Of a DNA stretch of 64,000 nucleotides, positions 25,542 through 34,750 are shown in pieces. The notes beneath the pieces were generated by a model. That model made no database searches, was not told where the DNA came from, and saw only the letters and a program-made list of their open reading frames with translations. The DNA lies in assembly GCF_021405525.1 (NCBI RefSeq), contig NZ_JAGQAG010000001.1:1054001-1118000 (forward strand). The letters run 5' to 3'. How positions within the stretch are numbered: position 1 is the stretch's first letter; every line of letters starts with the position of its first letter. The position numbers and the translations under genes are program-made. The DNA is from Ruegeria pomeroyi (GTDB taxonomy: Bacteria > Pseudomonadota > Alphaproteobacteria > Rhodobacterales > Rhodobacteraceae).

Positions 25542-26161
25542 GCGGCTTGCGTGGCCGACCGGTGCGATGTGGCTATGCGGCCGAGGCCGAAGCGCTGATT
25601 GCCGCTTTCGAGGCGCTGGACAGTGCAGATGTGCTGGCTCCGGTCATTGATGATCTGCCTGAAAACCCCGGTCTTTGTCTGGATCTCGGGGCCGGCAGTG
25701 GGCGGGATGCGGCTTGGCTGGCAGCGCGCGGACATCGGGTCTGGGCGGTAGAGCCGGTGGCCGCCTTTCGCGCCGCGGGGCGGCAGCGTCATCGCGGCCA
25801 CCCGATCACCTGGGTCGATGACCGATTGCCCAACCTGACCCGGCTTCGCGGGGTGGGACTGCGCTTTGACCTGATCCTGACGATCGGGGTGTTTCATCAC
25901 CTGTCGCCGCAAGCGCAGCAAGAGGGGTTGACCACCGCTTTGGCACGGTTGTCGCCGCGGGGCCGGATGATCCTGTCATTGCGCCATGGGCCAGCCCCGG
26001 CAGCGCGACCGGGTCATCCGGTCGATACCGACGCATTGGTCGCGAGCGCCACTGCGCAGGGGATGCGGATCCGGCGCCTGATCCGGGGAGCGCCCTCGAT
26101 TCAGCCCGGCAACCGGGCGGTTGGGGTCAGAAGGGACTGGCTATGTCTTTCTCGGGAATGA
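25538..26161 (+). CDS. Class I SAM-dependent methyltransferase
   Basis: A 207-residue Rossmann-fold methyltransferase. Motif I is LCLDLGAGSGRDAAWLAARGHRVWAVEP near residues 46-73, with the acidic residue E72 expected to hold the ribose of SAM. FDLILTIGVFHHLSPQ near 110-125 is the post-motif region of the methyltransf_11/25 group. Substrate unknown. It starts with GTG overlapping the TGA of the Gre-like gene, so the two are coupled. Its end overlaps convergent pcs by 35 bases. Confidence 0.83.
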   Translation: MSGLRGRPVRCGYAAEAEALIAAFEALDSADVLAPVIDDLPENPGLCLDLGAGSGRDAAWLAARGHRVWAVEPVAAFRAAGRQRHRGHPITWVDDRLPNLTRLRGVGLRFDLILTIGVFHHLSPQAQQEGLTTALARLSPRGRMILSLRHGPAPAARPGHPVDTDALVASATAQGMRIRRLIRGAPSIQPGNRAVGVRRDWLCLSRE

Positions 26162-26834
26162 CCATCTGGGCGATCCCCGCGAAGATCAGGTAGAGGCTGG
26201 TCACCACCAGGCCCCAATGCGCCCAGCTCTCGGGGTGAAAACCGACCCAGGCGGCCCAGCCCGCGAAGAAGGTCCAGGCCAGCGCCATCGGCAGGGTTAC
26301 CGCGCGCCAGCGTTGCGTTCTGACCGGATGAACGAATTTGAGCGGCAGGAACATCGACACCGCCAGCACGGTGACCAGCACCAGGCTGACCCAGAAATTT
26401 GGCTCGAGCGCGAATATCACCAGCACCACCATGTTCCAGCAACCCGGAAAGCCCGAGAACGAATTGTCCTTGGTCTTCATCCTTGTGTCGGCGAAATACA
26501 TGGCGCTGGCAAAGGTGATGATGATGATCGCAAACCAGCCGGTCCAGCCATCCATCAACCCCGATTTGAACAGGGCGAATGCGGGGATGAACACATAGGT
26601 CAGATAGTCGATGATCAGGTCCAGCAGCACCCCGTCGAATTCGGGGGCATAGGTCTTGACGTGGTAGCGGCGCGCCATCGGCCCGTCGAGCCCGTCGACA
26701 AAGAAGGCCACAACCAGCCACAGGAACATCAGGTCCCATTTGGCATCTACCGCCGCCAGCATCGCCAGCATGGCAAAGACAGCGCCGGTGGCGGTAAAGA
26801 GATGGACGAAGAGAGCGCGGAACTGAGGTGTCAT
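26127..26834 (-). CDS. pcs: Phosphatidylcholine synthase
   Basis: A 235-residue integral membrane CDP-alcohol phosphatidyltransferase that makes phosphatidylcholine directly from CDP-diacylglycerol and choline, a route found in rhizobia, Brucella and Roseobacters. The catalytic motif is DGLDGPMAR (D47, D50, G51, A54, R55) followed by G68, D72 and D76 in FDGVLLDLIIDY; the spacer after A-R is longer than in other family members, as is typical of Pcs. About eight hydrophobic helices are visible. The last 35 bases overlap the convergent methyltransferase gene. Confidence 0.92.
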   Translation of the reverse strand: MTPQFRALFVHLFTATGAVFAMLAMLAAVDAKWDLMFLWLVVAFFVDGLDGPMARRYHVKTYAPEFDGVLLDLIIDYLTYVFIPAFALFKSGLMDGWTGWFAIIIITFASAMYFADTRMKTKDNSFSGFPGCWNMVVLVIFALEPNFWVSLVLVTVLAVSMFLPLKFVHPVRTQRWRAVTLPMALAWTFFAGWAAWVGFHPESWAHWGLVVTSLYLIFAGIAQMVIPEKDIASPF

Positions 26835-26903
26835 CCGCCTCTCATGACGGAAAAATGACAGGGTTGCAATTCGTCTGCTGCAATCGGTTCCGGGGCGCGG
26901 GCG

Positions 26904-27824
26904 TCAGGCCTTGGGGTGGCTGCGGTTGTAGACTTCCATCAGGTGGGCGGTGTCCACGGCGGTATAGGCCTGTGTGGTCGACAAAGAGGCATGGCCCAGC
27001 AGCTCTTGAATCGCGCGCAGGTCGCCGCCGGCTTCGAGCAGGTGGGTGGCAAAGCTGTGGCGCATCGCATGCGGCGTGGCGGTGGCGGGCAGGCCCAGCT
27101 GCATCCGTGCCTTGGCCATCACCGCCTGGATGCTGCGGGCGTTCAGCGGACCGCCCCGGGCACCGCGAAACAGCGGTGCGTCAGGCTCCAACGGCCAGGG
27201 GCAGAGCCGCAGATAGGCATCGACCGATGCGCGGGCTACGGGGATCACCGGCACCAGACGTTCCTTGCCGCCCTTGCCGCGAATGCGCAGCGTGGCGGGC
27301 AGCGGTGCCGCGCGCCCGGTCAGCGACAGCGCCTCGGAGATGCGCAACCCGCAGCCATAAAGCAGGGTCACCACCGCCATGTCGCGGGCGGCGATCCAGG
27401 GTTTGGTCGATTGCAGCTCGACCGTGTCGATCATCGCGCGCGCCGCATCCTCGGCCAGTGGGCGGGGCAGTTTCCTCTGGAATTTGGGCGCCCGGGTCGA
27501 CAGCACGGCGGTGGGCTCGAACCCCTCGCGTTCGGCCAGCCAGCGATAGAAGTTCTTGACCGCCGAAAGCTTGCGCGCCAGCGAGCGGGGTCCGATCCCG
27601 TCGGCGCGCATCTGGGCCATCCAGGCCCGCATGTCGGGAACCCCGATACGGGCCAGCGGTGCCAGCCCTTGCGTCGCACCAAAATGCACGGTCATGAAGG
27701 ACATGAACTCGACCACATCGGTGCGATAGGCGGTGATGGTGTTGTCCGCCCGACCGGCCAGTGCCCGCTGCGTGTCCAGCCAATGCTGCAATGCATCGCG
27801 GCAGGCCGGCGAGATCAGGCTCAC
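26904..27824 (-). CDS. xerC: Tyrosine recombinase XerC
   Basis: A 306-residue site-specific recombinase that resolves chromosome dimers at dif with XerD. Catalytic residues are all present: R161 (GCGLRISEAL), K185 region (RGKGGKERLVP), H252 and R255 (PHAMRHSFATHLL), H278 (LLGHASLSTTQ) and the nucleophile Y287 (QAYTAVD). The N-terminal SAM-like DNA-binding domain spans about 5-95. It starts with GTG 27824 overlapping the DUF484 stop (GTGA). The 50 codons of open frame upstream belong to a shadow of DUF484. xerC next to DUF484 is a common proteobacterial arrangement. Confidence 0.93.
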   Translation of the reverse strand: MSLISPACRDALQHWLDTQRALAGRADNTITAYRTDVVEFMSFMTVHFGATQGLAPLARIGVPDMRAWMAQMRADGIGPRSLARKLSAVKNFYRWLAEREGFEPTAVLSTRAPKFQRKLPRPLAEDAARAMIDTVELQSTKPWIAARDMAVVTLLYGCGLRISEALSLTGRAAPLPATLRIRGKGGKERLVPVIPVARASVDAYLRLCPWPLEPDAPLFRGARGGPLNARSIQAVMAKARMQLGLPATATPHAMRHSFATHLLEAGGDLRAIQELLGHASLSTTQAYTAVDTAHLMEVYNRSHPKA

Positions 27825-28528
27825 GACAGCCAGCGGCGCATCGTGCGTTCGAACACGCCGGCAAAGAAAGAAAGCAGGTCGGTACCCAATTGCGGGGTGA
27901 ACTGATGCGGGTCCTCGGCTCCCATTGCCAGCATGCCGGGCAGGCGACCGGGGCCCAAGTCGAGTTTCAGGCAAGCCTCGGACCGGATCCAGTCGGCGCG
28001 GCGGCCATAGACCTGCGGGGTGGCCTGTTGAAGTTGGCGCAGCGTGACCTGACGCGCCACCGCGTTGCGCCCGGCGGTCAGGTAACTGTCGACAAATCCG
28101 GGCTGTGCTACGGTCAGAACATCGTCGAGCCGTTCCAGCGAGGCACCGCGCTCGGCCTGGCTGCTTTCCAGCACCAGCCGGATCGCATCGACGCGCAAAA
28201 CCTCGGCCACTTCGGTGCCGAGATCGCGCAGGAAGGTTTCGAAATCCACCGGGTCGAGCAGCCGCAGGACCGCACGCTGCACCTGATTGGTGCCGGCAAG
28301 GTTCTCATAAGCGGCCGCGATGACCGAGCGATGCGTGTCCTCGAGCCGGTCCAGCCGGGCCTCGAGCCGCTCCATGGCGATGCCACGCAGATCGACGACA
28401 TTGCCGCCCATCGCCCGCTCGTTCGCGGCGACAAGCGCATGCATGATGTCCTTGTCATCCAATACCACTTGCGGCTTGGCGATGATCGCCTCGCGCAAGG
28501 TTTCGTCCAGCTTCGGGCTGCTGCTCAT
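27821..28528 (-). CDS. DUF484 family protein
   Basis: A 235-residue GAF-like protein of the DUF484 (YigA) family. The N terminus LDETLREAIIAKPQVVLDDKDIMHALVAANER is the family's helical lead-in, followed by VVDLRGIAMERLEARLDRLEDTHRSVI. The C terminus has LGPGRLPGMLAMGAEDPHQFTPQLGTDLLSFFA, characteristic of DUF484. Function is unknown; the gene is usually next to xerC, as here, suggesting a link with chromosome segregation. An 8-bp-arm palindrome lies 45 bases upstream of the start. Confidence 0.9.
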   Translation of the reverse strand: MSSSPKLDETLREAIIAKPQVVLDDKDIMHALVAANERAMGGNVVDLRGIAMERLEARLDRLEDTHRSVIAAAYENLAGTNQVQRAVLRLLDPVDFETFLRDLGTEVAEVLRVDAIRLVLESSQAERGASLERLDDVLTVAQPGFVDSYLTAGRNAVARQVTLRQLQQATPQVYGRRADWIRSEACLKLDLGPGRLPGMLAMGAEDPHQFTPQLGTDLLSFFAGVFERTMRRWLS

Positions 28529-28572
28529 TCACGCCTCGTTTTATGTTGCGACGTTTTATAACACGGGAATGC

Positions 28573-28592
28573 GATTTTTCTGCCGAAAAATC
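28573..28592. promoter_or_regulatory. Palindrome upstream of the DUF484-xerC operon
   Basis: GATTTTTC (28573-28580), TGCC, GAAAAATC (28585-28592), in an AT-rich patch that also holds a TATAAA-like -10 box on the minus strand (about 28550). It could be an operator or a hairpin. Confidence 0.35.
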
Positions 28593-28664
28593 AACACTCG
28601 GGCGGAAATCTACCACCGGATGTGCTGCGACACGGTTTGGGCAAGAACGCTGCCGGTGCGGGGC

Positions 28665-28695
28665 GCCCAAGAAAATTCGTCGAATTTTCTTGGGC
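28665..28695. repeat. Solo AAAATTCGTCGAATTTT hairpin (copy E)
   Basis: GCCCAAGAAAATTCG (28665-28679), T, and the exact 15-base complement (28681-28695), followed on the plus strand by TTTTCCCC. It has the second-hairpin module of the dispersed repeat without the GGAGTATTT box. It lies 48 bases past the transaldolase stop. Confidence 0.8.
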
Positions 28696-28743
28696 TTTTC
28701 CCCGGTTGTTCGCGGTGCGTGAGCGCGCCGCGAGGGCGATGCC

Positions 28744-29397
28744 TCAGAGGATCTTGATCCCGGCGGCCTTGATATCGGACAGGAACGCATCGAGCCCCTT
28801 GTCGGTCAGCGGGTGGTTCACCATCGCCTTGATCACCGCAGGCGGGGCGGTGATCACGTCGGCGCCGATCCGCGCGCTGTCGAGGATATGGTTCACAGAG
28901 CGGATCGAGGCCGCCAGGATCTGCGTTTCGAACCCGTAGTTGTCATAGATGGTACGGATGTCCTGGATCAGGTCCATCCCGTCCAGGTTGATATCGTCGA
29001 GCCGCCCGATGAAGGGCGAGATGAAGGTCGCGCCCGCCTTGGCCGCCAGAAGCGCCTGGTTGGCCGAGAAGCACAGCGTCACGTTCACCATGTGACCATC
29101 GTCCGACAGCACCTTGCAGGCCTTCAGCCCGTCCCAGGTCAGCGGCACCTTGACCGCGATATTGCCGGCGATCTCGACCAGCTTGCGGCCTTCGGCGATC
29201 ATGGTTTCGGCATCGGTGGCGGTCACCTCGGCGGACACTGGCCCGTCGACCATGGCGCAGATCTCACGGGTGACCTCGATGATGTCGCGGCCCGATTTCT
29301 TGATCAGCGAGGGGTTGGTGGTGACGCCGTCCACCATGCCCAGGTCGTTCAACTCGGCGATGGCGTCGATCTCGGCGGTATCAACGAAGAATTTCAT
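28744..29397 (-). CDS. fsa: Transaldolase family protein (fructose-6-phosphate aldolase type)
   Basis: A 217-residue short transaldolase, the length of the TalC/FSA subfamily. [36 protein letters not shown] is the canonical N terminus. The Schiff-base lysine is K83 in [42 protein letters not shown] and [27 protein letters not shown] follow. Members do either the transaldolase step of the pentose phosphate pathway or dihydroxyacetone-dependent aldol cleavage; in Rhodobacteraceae it is usually assigned as transaldolase. The start is fixed by homology; 62 upstream codons are not real. Confidence 0.92.
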   Translation of the reverse strand: MKFFVDTAEIDAIAELNDLGMVDGVTTNPSLIKKSGRDIIEVTREICAMVDGPVSAEVTATDAETMIAEGRKLVEIAGNIAVKVPLTWDGLKACKVLSDDGHMVNVTLCFSANQALLAAKAGATFISPFIGRLDDINLDGMDLIQDIRTIYDNYGFETQILAASIRSVNHILDSARIGADVITAPPAVIKAMVNHPLTDKGLDAFLSDIKAAGIKIL

Positions 29398-29515
29398 GGG
29401 GCAGTCCTTTGATGGGTTGGCCTCGGTCTGGCTTGCCTTTACCTCATGAGACAGGCGGCGCAAACCCCGAATGCCGGGCTGTGCCGGCACATGAGGTTTG
29501 ACGGGAGCCATCAGC

Positions 29516-31726
29516 TTGGACACGGGCGGCTTGGACAGCGGCGGGTTTTTCGAAGAGGGGGCGCTTGTCTCGGTCCTGACCACGCAGCCGCTCGACCGGA
29601 CGCTCGATTACAAGGCGCCCGAAGGGGGCTGCTTTTCAGGTGCCTTTGTCGAGGTACCGCTGGGCCCGCGCAAGGTGCTGGGCGTGGTCTGGGGGCCGGG
29701 GCGGGGTGACTTTGACCGGTCCAAGGTACGCTCGGTGCTGAGGGTGCTCGACGTGGCGCCAATGCGCGAGGAAATGCGCGCCTTTCTGGGCCGGACCGCC
29801 GATTATACGCTGACCCCGATGCCCGCGATGCTACGCCTGGCCACCCGCGCGCCGGGTCTGGGTGACCCGCCTTCTATGCGCAAGATCTATCGGCTGGGCG
29901 CGGGGGACCCCGACCGCATGACCGATGCGCGCGCCCGTGTTCTTGAGGTGTTGCGCGACTATGGTGGGCTCGCCTTCACCCTCAAGGAACTGGCCGAAAT
30001 GGCGGGGGTGACCGCGTCGGTGGTCAAGGGGCTGGTCAAACAGGGGGCCGTGCGGGAAGAGGACAGCCCGCGCGATCTGCCTTATCCGCATCTCGATCCC
30101 GACCTGCCCGGCAAGGCGCTGACCGAGGATCAGTCCCGCGCCGCCGACAGCCTGCGGGCCGGGCTGCGCAGCGGGCGCTACGGCACCACGCTGCTCAAGG
30201 GGGTGACCGGTGCCGGCAAGACCGAGGTCTATCTGGAGGCGGTGGCCGAGGCGCTGCGCATGGGGCGACAGGCGCTGGTGCTGCTGCCGGAGATTGCGCT
30301 CACGGCCGAGTTCCTGACCCGGGTCGAGGCGCGGTTCGGCGCGCGGCCCGCCGAATGGCATTCGGGTGCCACAATGACCGAACGCCGCCGAGTCTGGCGC
30401 ATGGTGGGGCAGGGCGAGGCACAGCTGGTGGTGGGTGCGCGCTCGGCGCTGTTCCTGCCGTTTCGGGATCTTGGCCTGATCATCGTCGATGAGGAACACG
30501 ACACCTCTTACAAGCAGGAGGATGGCGTTCTCTATAATGCGCGTGACATGGCGGTGCTGCGGGCGGCGATCTGCGGCGCGCGGGTGGTGCTTGCCAGTGC
30601 CACGCCCTCGCTGGAAAGCTGGGCCAATGCGGATGCGGGTAAATACGAGCGGCTGGAGCTGACTTCGCGTTTCGGTGCGGCGGTGCTGCCGCAGATGCAG
30701 GCCATCGACATGCGGGCCGAGACGATGCAGCCTTCCAGTTGGATTTCGCCCAGCTTGCGTCGCGCGGTGATTGACCGATTGGGCAAAGGCGAACAATCGC
30801 TGCTTTTCCTCAACCGGCGCGGCTATGCCCCGGTCACGCTCTGCCGGGCCTGCGGCCAGCAGATCGGCTGTGACCATTGCGATGCGCGCATGGTCGAACA
30901 CCGGTTCCTGAAACGGCTGATGTGCCATCAATGCGGCGAGACCAAACCGATCCCCGACACCTGCCCCCATTGCGCCGCCGAAGGGCGGCTCGCCCCGGTG
31001 GGACCTGGCATCGAGCGGCTGGCCGAAGAGGCCGCCGCCAGCTTTCCCGAGGCGCGGCTGGCGGTGCTCAGTTCGGACATGTTCGGCACCGCCCGCGCGT
31101 TGAAACAGCGGATCGAGGCGATCGCGGCAGGCGAGGCGGACATCGTCATCGGCACTCAACTCGTGGCCAAGGGGCACAATTTTCCCTTGCTGACGCTGGT
31201 GGGGGTGATCGATGCGGATCTCGGTTTGCAGGGCTCGGACCTGCGCGCCGCCGAGCGCACCTTTCAGCTGATGCGGCAGGTGGCGGGCCGGGCGGGGCGG
31301 GCCGAGAAGCCGGGACAGGCGCTGTTGCAGACCTATCAGCCGGAACACCCGGTGATCCGCGCCATTCTTGCCGGCGACGAGGAACGGTTCTGGCGGGCCG
31401 AGGCGGCAGAGCGTCAAGCCGCCGGAGTGCCGCCCTATGGGAGGATGGCCGGGATCATCCTGTCGGGCCCCGAGGCCGGACCGGTCTTCGATCTCGGCAC
31501 CGCCATGGCGCGCAACGACGCGCCCCTGCGCCAGATCGGGGCGCAGGTCTTCGGCCCCGCGCCCGCGCCCATCGCCCGCATCCGGGGCCGTCACCGGGTG
31601 CGGCTCCTGGTCAAGGCGCCCAAGGGCGCACCGCTGCAAGAGGCCATCGCCCGCTGGATCGCGCCGCTGCGGCTGAAGGGCGACCTGCGCCTCAGCGTCG
31701 ATATCGATCCGCAAAGCTTTCTTTGA
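29516..31726 (+). CDS. priA: Primosomal protein N', replication restart helicase
   Basis: A superfamily 2 helicase of about 736 residues that reloads the replisome at collapsed forks. Walker A is [15 protein letters not shown] near 229-243; the DEAH box appears as [13 protein letters not shown] near 323-335. Eight zinc-binding cysteines run from [17 protein letters not shown] through [30 protein letters not shown] is motif VI. The start is uncertain: no ATG is available, and TTG 29516 has GGGAG at 8-base spacing, while TTG 29498 gives six more residues. It is divergent from fsa. Confidence 0.95.
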   Translation: MDTGGLDSGGFFEEGALVSVLTTQPLDRTLDYKAPEGGCFSGAFVEVPLGPRKVLGVVWGPGRGDFDRSKVRSVLRVLDVAPMREEMRAFLGRTADYTLTPMPAMLRLATRAPGLGDPPSMRKIYRLGAGDPDRMTDARARVLEVLRDYGGLAFTLKELAEMAGVTASVVKGLVKQGAVREEDSPRDLPYPHLDPDLPGKALTEDQSRAADSLRAGLRSGRYGTTLLKGVTGAGKTEVYLEAVAEALRMGRQALVLLPEIALTAEFLTRVEARFGARPAEWHSGATMTERRRVWRMVGQGEAQLVVGARSALFLPFRDLGLIIVDEEHDTSYKQEDGVLYNARDMAVLRAAICGARVVLASATPSLESWANADAGKYERLELTSRFGAAVLPQMQAIDMRAETMQPSSWISPSLRRAVIDRLGKGEQSLLFLNRRGYAPVTLCRACGQQIGCDHCDARMVEHRFLKRLMCHQCGETKPIPDTCPHCAAEGRLAPVGPGIERLAEEAAASFPEARLAVLSSDMFGTARALKQRIEAIAAGEADIVIGTQLVAKGHNFPLLTLVGVIDADLGLQGSDLRAAERTFQLMRQVAGRAGRAEKPGQALLQTYQPEHPVIRAILAGDEERFWRAEAAERQAAGVPPYGRMAGIILSGPEAGPVFDLGTAMARNDAPLRQIGAQVFGPAPAPIARIRGRHRVRLLVKAPKGAPLQEAIARWIAPLRLKGDLRLSVDIDPQSFL

Positions 31727-31735
31727 TCCGATTTT

Positions 31736-31862
31736 GCGAGGCTCCGCCTCGCGCTCCGGAGTATTTCTAAACCAGAAAGAAGCAGTGCCCGCATTCGGGC
31801 TTCTTTCTGGTCGGCAATACTCCGGGGGTGAGGCCAAAGGCCGAGGGGGCAGCGCCCCCTGA
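31736..31862. repeat. Dispersed modular repeat, copies F1 (+) and F2 (-), facing each other
   Basis: F1, plus: GCGAGGCTCCGCCTCGC hairpin (31736-31752), CTCCGGAGTATTTC, CCAGAAAGAAG. F2, minus: AGGGGGCGCTGCCCCCT hairpin, GGCCTTTGGCC hairpin, CCCCCGGAGTATT, CCAGAAAGAAG. The two CCAGAAAGAAGC ends face each other across 17 bases and can form one long stem. It occupies the gap between convergent priA and the anti-sigma gene. Confidence 0.85.
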
Positions 31863-31877
31863 CCAGCCCCTCCGCTG

Positions 31878-32633
31878 CTACAGCAACTGCTCATAGGCGC
31901 TGGTGGCCATCTGGCGCAGAGCGTCGCGGGGCAGGGCGCCGGTCAGGACAAATCCCAGCCCGCCCTCGGCCCAGTGCAGGCTTTCGGTCTGCCGGTCTCC
32001 ACCAAAGCGAAAGGCGCTGTCGCCTGCCTCTTGCTGCGCCACATAGAGGGTGATCCGCAGACCCTGGGCGTTCTCGTACATGTAGAGCCCGGCCACCCGG
32101 TCGCCTGCGGGCAGGACACGCCCGCCCATCAGGGTAAAGCCCGAGGTCGACAGGTCCGGCGGGCTGACCGGCGCGCCGATGCGCTTGGACATCCAGCTGT
32201 CCATATGGTCGCGCTGGCTGGCGGGCACCTCGACCGGATGCACAACCTCGACCACATAGGTGTTATGCGCGGTCAGCGCCGCATCGGCCAGGGCCGGAGC
32301 GGGTGAGGGGTCGCCCAGTCGGGCGTGCCCGGCCCAGCCTCCAACAAGACCCAGCGCCAACAGGGCTATCGCCGCCAGCGCCTGCCGCAACAGCGGCGGG
32401 CGCGGCGCCGGGGGCGGGCGCAGGGCCTCGCGCAGCCGCGCGGGCACCGGTTCGGCATCGGACTCGCCATAAAGCGCGCGGATCTTGGCATTCTGCCGCG
32501 CCCAGTCCTCCAGCAGCGCCTGCGCGCGCGGATCCTGCGCCAGCCGCGCCTCCAGCGCGGCGCGTTCGTCCACCGGCAGCGCATCCTCGAAATAGGCGAT
32601 CAGCTCTTCGTCGTTCAGCGGGTCCTGGGTCAT
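31878..32633 (-). CDS. Transmembrane anti-sigma factor
   Basis: A 251-residue membrane protein overlapping the sigma gene stop by four bases. The cytoplasmic N terminus, DEELIAYFEDALPVDERAALEARLAQDPRAQALLEDW, has the anti-sigma domain helices but no zinc-binding H-x3-C-x2-C. One transmembrane segment lies near residues 81-100. The extracytoplasmic C-terminal domain (about 105-251) likely senses an envelope signal. Residues VVHPVEVPASQRDHMDSWMSKRIGAPVSPPDLS and GLYMYENAQGLRITLYV are typical of RsiW-like proteobacterial anti-sigma factors. It should hold the ECF factor until a signal triggers release. Confidence 0.85.
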   Translation of the reverse strand: MTQDPLNDEELIAYFEDALPVDERAALEARLAQDPRAQALLEDWARQNAKIRALYGESDAEPVPARLREALRPPPAPRPPLLRQALAAIALLALGLVGGWAGHARLGDPSPAPALADAALTAHNTYVVEVVHPVEVPASQRDHMDSWMSKRIGAPVSPPDLSTSGFTLMGGRVLPAGDRVAGLYMYENAQGLRITLYVAQQEAGDSAFRFGGDRQTESLHWAEGGLGFVLTGALPRDALRQMATSAYEQLL

Positions 32634-33148
32634 ACGCCTTTACCCCTTTGGGCCGGGCCGGCGGAGGGCTCCCCGCGCCCGGTCATGGTTCTCAGATTGG
32701 TCCGCGCGCGCGCCAGCCGCGACATCAGCGTGCCCTTGGGGATGTCGAGCGCCGCCGCTGCCTCGTCGAAACTGGCCCCTTCCAGCGCCACGAGCAAGAG
32801 CGCGCGGCGCTGATCCTCGGGCAGGCGGGCAATCGCGGCCTCGGTCTCGCGCAGGGCCATATGGCTGTCCTGACCGGCAGGATGGGCCGGTTCCACCACC
32901 AGATCCTCGACCGCCACCAGATGGCCCGCGCGCGCCGCGCGGCGGCGCAGGTCGCGATGCCGGTTGATCAGGATGCGAAACAGCCAGGCCCGGAGGGAGC
33001 CGTCCGGGCGGCGGCCAGCAAGGCCTGCCACCGCCCGTTCCAGGCAATCCTGAACCAGGTCGTCGCCTGCCTCGCGGTCCCGCATCAGCGCATGGGCATA
33101 GCGGCGCAAGTCGGGGATCAGGGCTTCGATCTGGTCGAGGATCGCCAT
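32630..33148 (-). CDS. ECF-type RNA polymerase sigma factor
   Basis: A 172-residue sigma factor with region 2 (LRRYAHALMRDREAGDDLVQDCLERAV, then GSLRAWLFRILINRHRDLRRRAAR) and region 4 (LPEDQRRALLLVALEGASFDEAAAALDIPKGTLMSRLARAR). The DDLVQDCLERA segment is the -10-binding region 2 helix. It starts 15 bases after the secreted-repeat gene and is translationally coupled to its anti-sigma factor. ECF groups usually autoregulate, so the promoter before 33544 may be its own target. Confidence 0.92.
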   Translation of the reverse strand: MAILDQIEALIPDLRRYAHALMRDREAGDDLVQDCLERAVAGLAGRRPDGSLRAWLFRILINRHRDLRRRAARAGHLVAVEDLVVEPAHPAGQDSHMALRETEAAIARLPEDQRRALLLVALEGASFDEAAAALDIPKGTLMSRLARARTNLRTMTGRGEPSAGPAQRGKGV

Positions 33149-33163
33149 TCAACCGCTCCGCCG

Positions 33164-33544
33164 TCAGGGACGGGCCAGATGCCAGACGCCCTTGACCCCG
33201 TCACCAGTGATGTCACCGGCCTTGCTGTCCTTGATCCAAGTGTAGAGCGGCATGCCCTTGTGGGTCCACTGGCGCGAGCCGTCGGCGCGCAGCACGATGC
33301 CGAATTCGCCCTGCGGGCGGGCGGTATTGGCGGCCTCGAGCGGCGGCCATTTCGCCGCGCAATCGTCATAGCAGTTCGACACCGCGGGCATGTCCTTGTC
33401 AAAGGTATAAAGCGACAGGCCATTTCCATCGGTCAGCACCGCGCCCTTGGCGGTGTCGCCGGTCTGGATTGCGTTGGCGGCTAGGGCGGATGTGGCAATG
33501 GCCAGCGACAGGGCGGCCAGGGCAAGGCTGGGTTTCAGGGTCAT
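33164..33544 (-). CDS. Secreted repeat protein (COG4315/PF03640 type)
   Basis: A 126-residue periplasmic protein. Signal peptide MTLKPSLALAALSLAIATSALA. Two copies of the PF03640 repeat: LTDGNGLSLYTFDKDMPAVSNCYDDCAAKWPPL with the C-x3-C pair, then VLRADGSRQWTHKGMPLYTWIKDSKAGDITGDGVKGVWHL. The biochemical role is unknown; the repeats are found in many secreted proteins, some near redox genes. AAGGACACCC precedes ATG 33544. It is the first gene of an operon with the ECF sigma and anti-sigma genes, which makes it a likely target or signal protein. Confidence 0.88.
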   Translation of the reverse strand: MTLKPSLALAALSLAIATSALAANAIQTGDTAKGAVLTDGNGLSLYTFDKDMPAVSNCYDDCAAKWPPLEAANTARPQGEFGIVLRADGSRQWTHKGMPLYTWIKDSKAGDITGDGVKGVWHLARP

Positions 33545-33646
33545 ATCGGGTGTCCTTCTGATCTCACTCAACCGGTGCCTCATGCAACCGGCAGAACAAA
33601 GGACGCCAGCGCGCCGGAAATAATCCCTAGCCTCGCGTTTTCGTGA

Positions 33647-34711
33647 TCAGGCGACCCGGGCGCTGGTGGCGCGCTGGTCGATCAGGAAATCGGTGGCCAT
33701 GGCCCCCACCCACATGAAGAACAACGCCGCCCAGGCGGTGCCGACAAAGATCGAGCCGCCGGTCACGCCTGCCCCGATGGCGCAGCCGCCCGCCAGCATG
33801 CCGCCGAACCCCATCAGCGCCGCTCCGATCATCGCCTTGCGCATGGTGACCGGCCCGTCAAAGGCCTGGATCTTCATCTCGCCCGCCAGCGCCGCCGCGA
33901 TCATCGCGCCGATGAACACGCCCGGCACCAGCCCGACATCGAATTCCAGAACCGCGTTGCGGTCGAGAAAGAACATCAGCGTATGCGCCGAGGGGCCGGT
34001 GAAGGTGGCGCTTTCGATCTGCACCGGCTCAAAGGCCACCTGACTCAGCGCATAGGTCAGCACCCAGCCCAGCGCGACGGCAAAGCCCACGCCCGAGGCA
34101 AAGACCAGCCGCGCCGCGCCGATCCGGTGGCGCCGCGCCAGCACCAGCGCGAAAACGGCGCAGATCAGGCCCAGCACCAACCCGCCGTATTCCGGCAGGC
34201 CAAAGGTGGTAAGCAGGTTCATGTTGCGTCCGCCCTCGGTGATCCACAGCGCCGCCAGCTTGTCGCGCAGCGGTGACAACAGGCCCGACAGGCTCATCTG
34301 TGCGACAACTGCAAAGATCAGCCCGGATACCACCGAGCGCAGGTTGCCGGTGGCCGCCAGCACCAGCAAGCGCCCGGAACATCCGCGCGCCAGAACCATG
34401 CCCGCGCCGAACATCAGCCCGCCGATGATCGCCCCCGACCAGCTGCCGGGCACCGCCATCATACGGGCATCGGCACCGTTCATCAGCCCCATCAACTGCG
34501 CCGCCTGCACCCAGACCAGCGCCGTGGAAAAGGTCAGCAGCCAGACCGCCACCTTGTCCTCCATCCGGCCACGGGCAAATTCGACCGTGGCCGCGCGCAG
34601 GCAGAATCGCGACCGCTGTGCCGCGACACCAAAGGTGATGCCGGTGATCAACCCGAACAGGGCGGCGGTGGGGGCTTCGCCGATGCGTTCGACAAGGCTT
34701 ACAAGATCCAT
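33647..34711 (-). CDS. YeeE/YedE family sulfur-compound transporter
   Basis: A 354-residue polytopic membrane protein with two repeated halves. The conserved cysteines of the family are present: QRSRFCLRAA near residue 37, LARGCSGRLL near 110, and LAGGCAIGAGVTGGS near 319. TsuA-type members take up thiosulfate through such cysteines, and paralogues handle other reduced sulfur species. The substrate here cannot be fixed. It is divergent from an MFS gene; a palindrome and an Fnr-like half-matching site lie between them. Confidence 0.9.
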   Translation of the reverse strand: MDLVSLVERIGEAPTAALFGLITGITFGVAAQRSRFCLRAATVEFARGRMEDKVAVWLLTFSTALVWVQAAQLMGLMNGADARMMAVPGSWSGAIIGGLMFGAGMVLARGCSGRLLVLAATGNLRSVVSGLIFAVVAQMSLSGLLSPLRDKLAALWITEGGRNMNLLTTFGLPEYGGLVLGLICAVFALVLARRHRIGAARLVFASGVGFAVALGWVLTYALSQVAFEPVQIESATFTGPSAHTLMFFLDRNAVLEFDVGLVPGVFIGAMIAAALAGEMKIQAFDGPVTMRKAMIGAALMGFGGMLAGGCAIGAGVTGGSIFVGTAWAALFFMWVGAMATDFLIDQRATSARVA

Positions 34712-34750
34712 GACGCTCTCCGGGCTGCAAAAGTTGCGCCGTTATAGCGA

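Noticed and set aside
29831-31894. 687-codon minus-strand open frame opposite priA
   Set aside because: Antisense to a full-length PriA with all motifs; begins inside a dispersed repeat.
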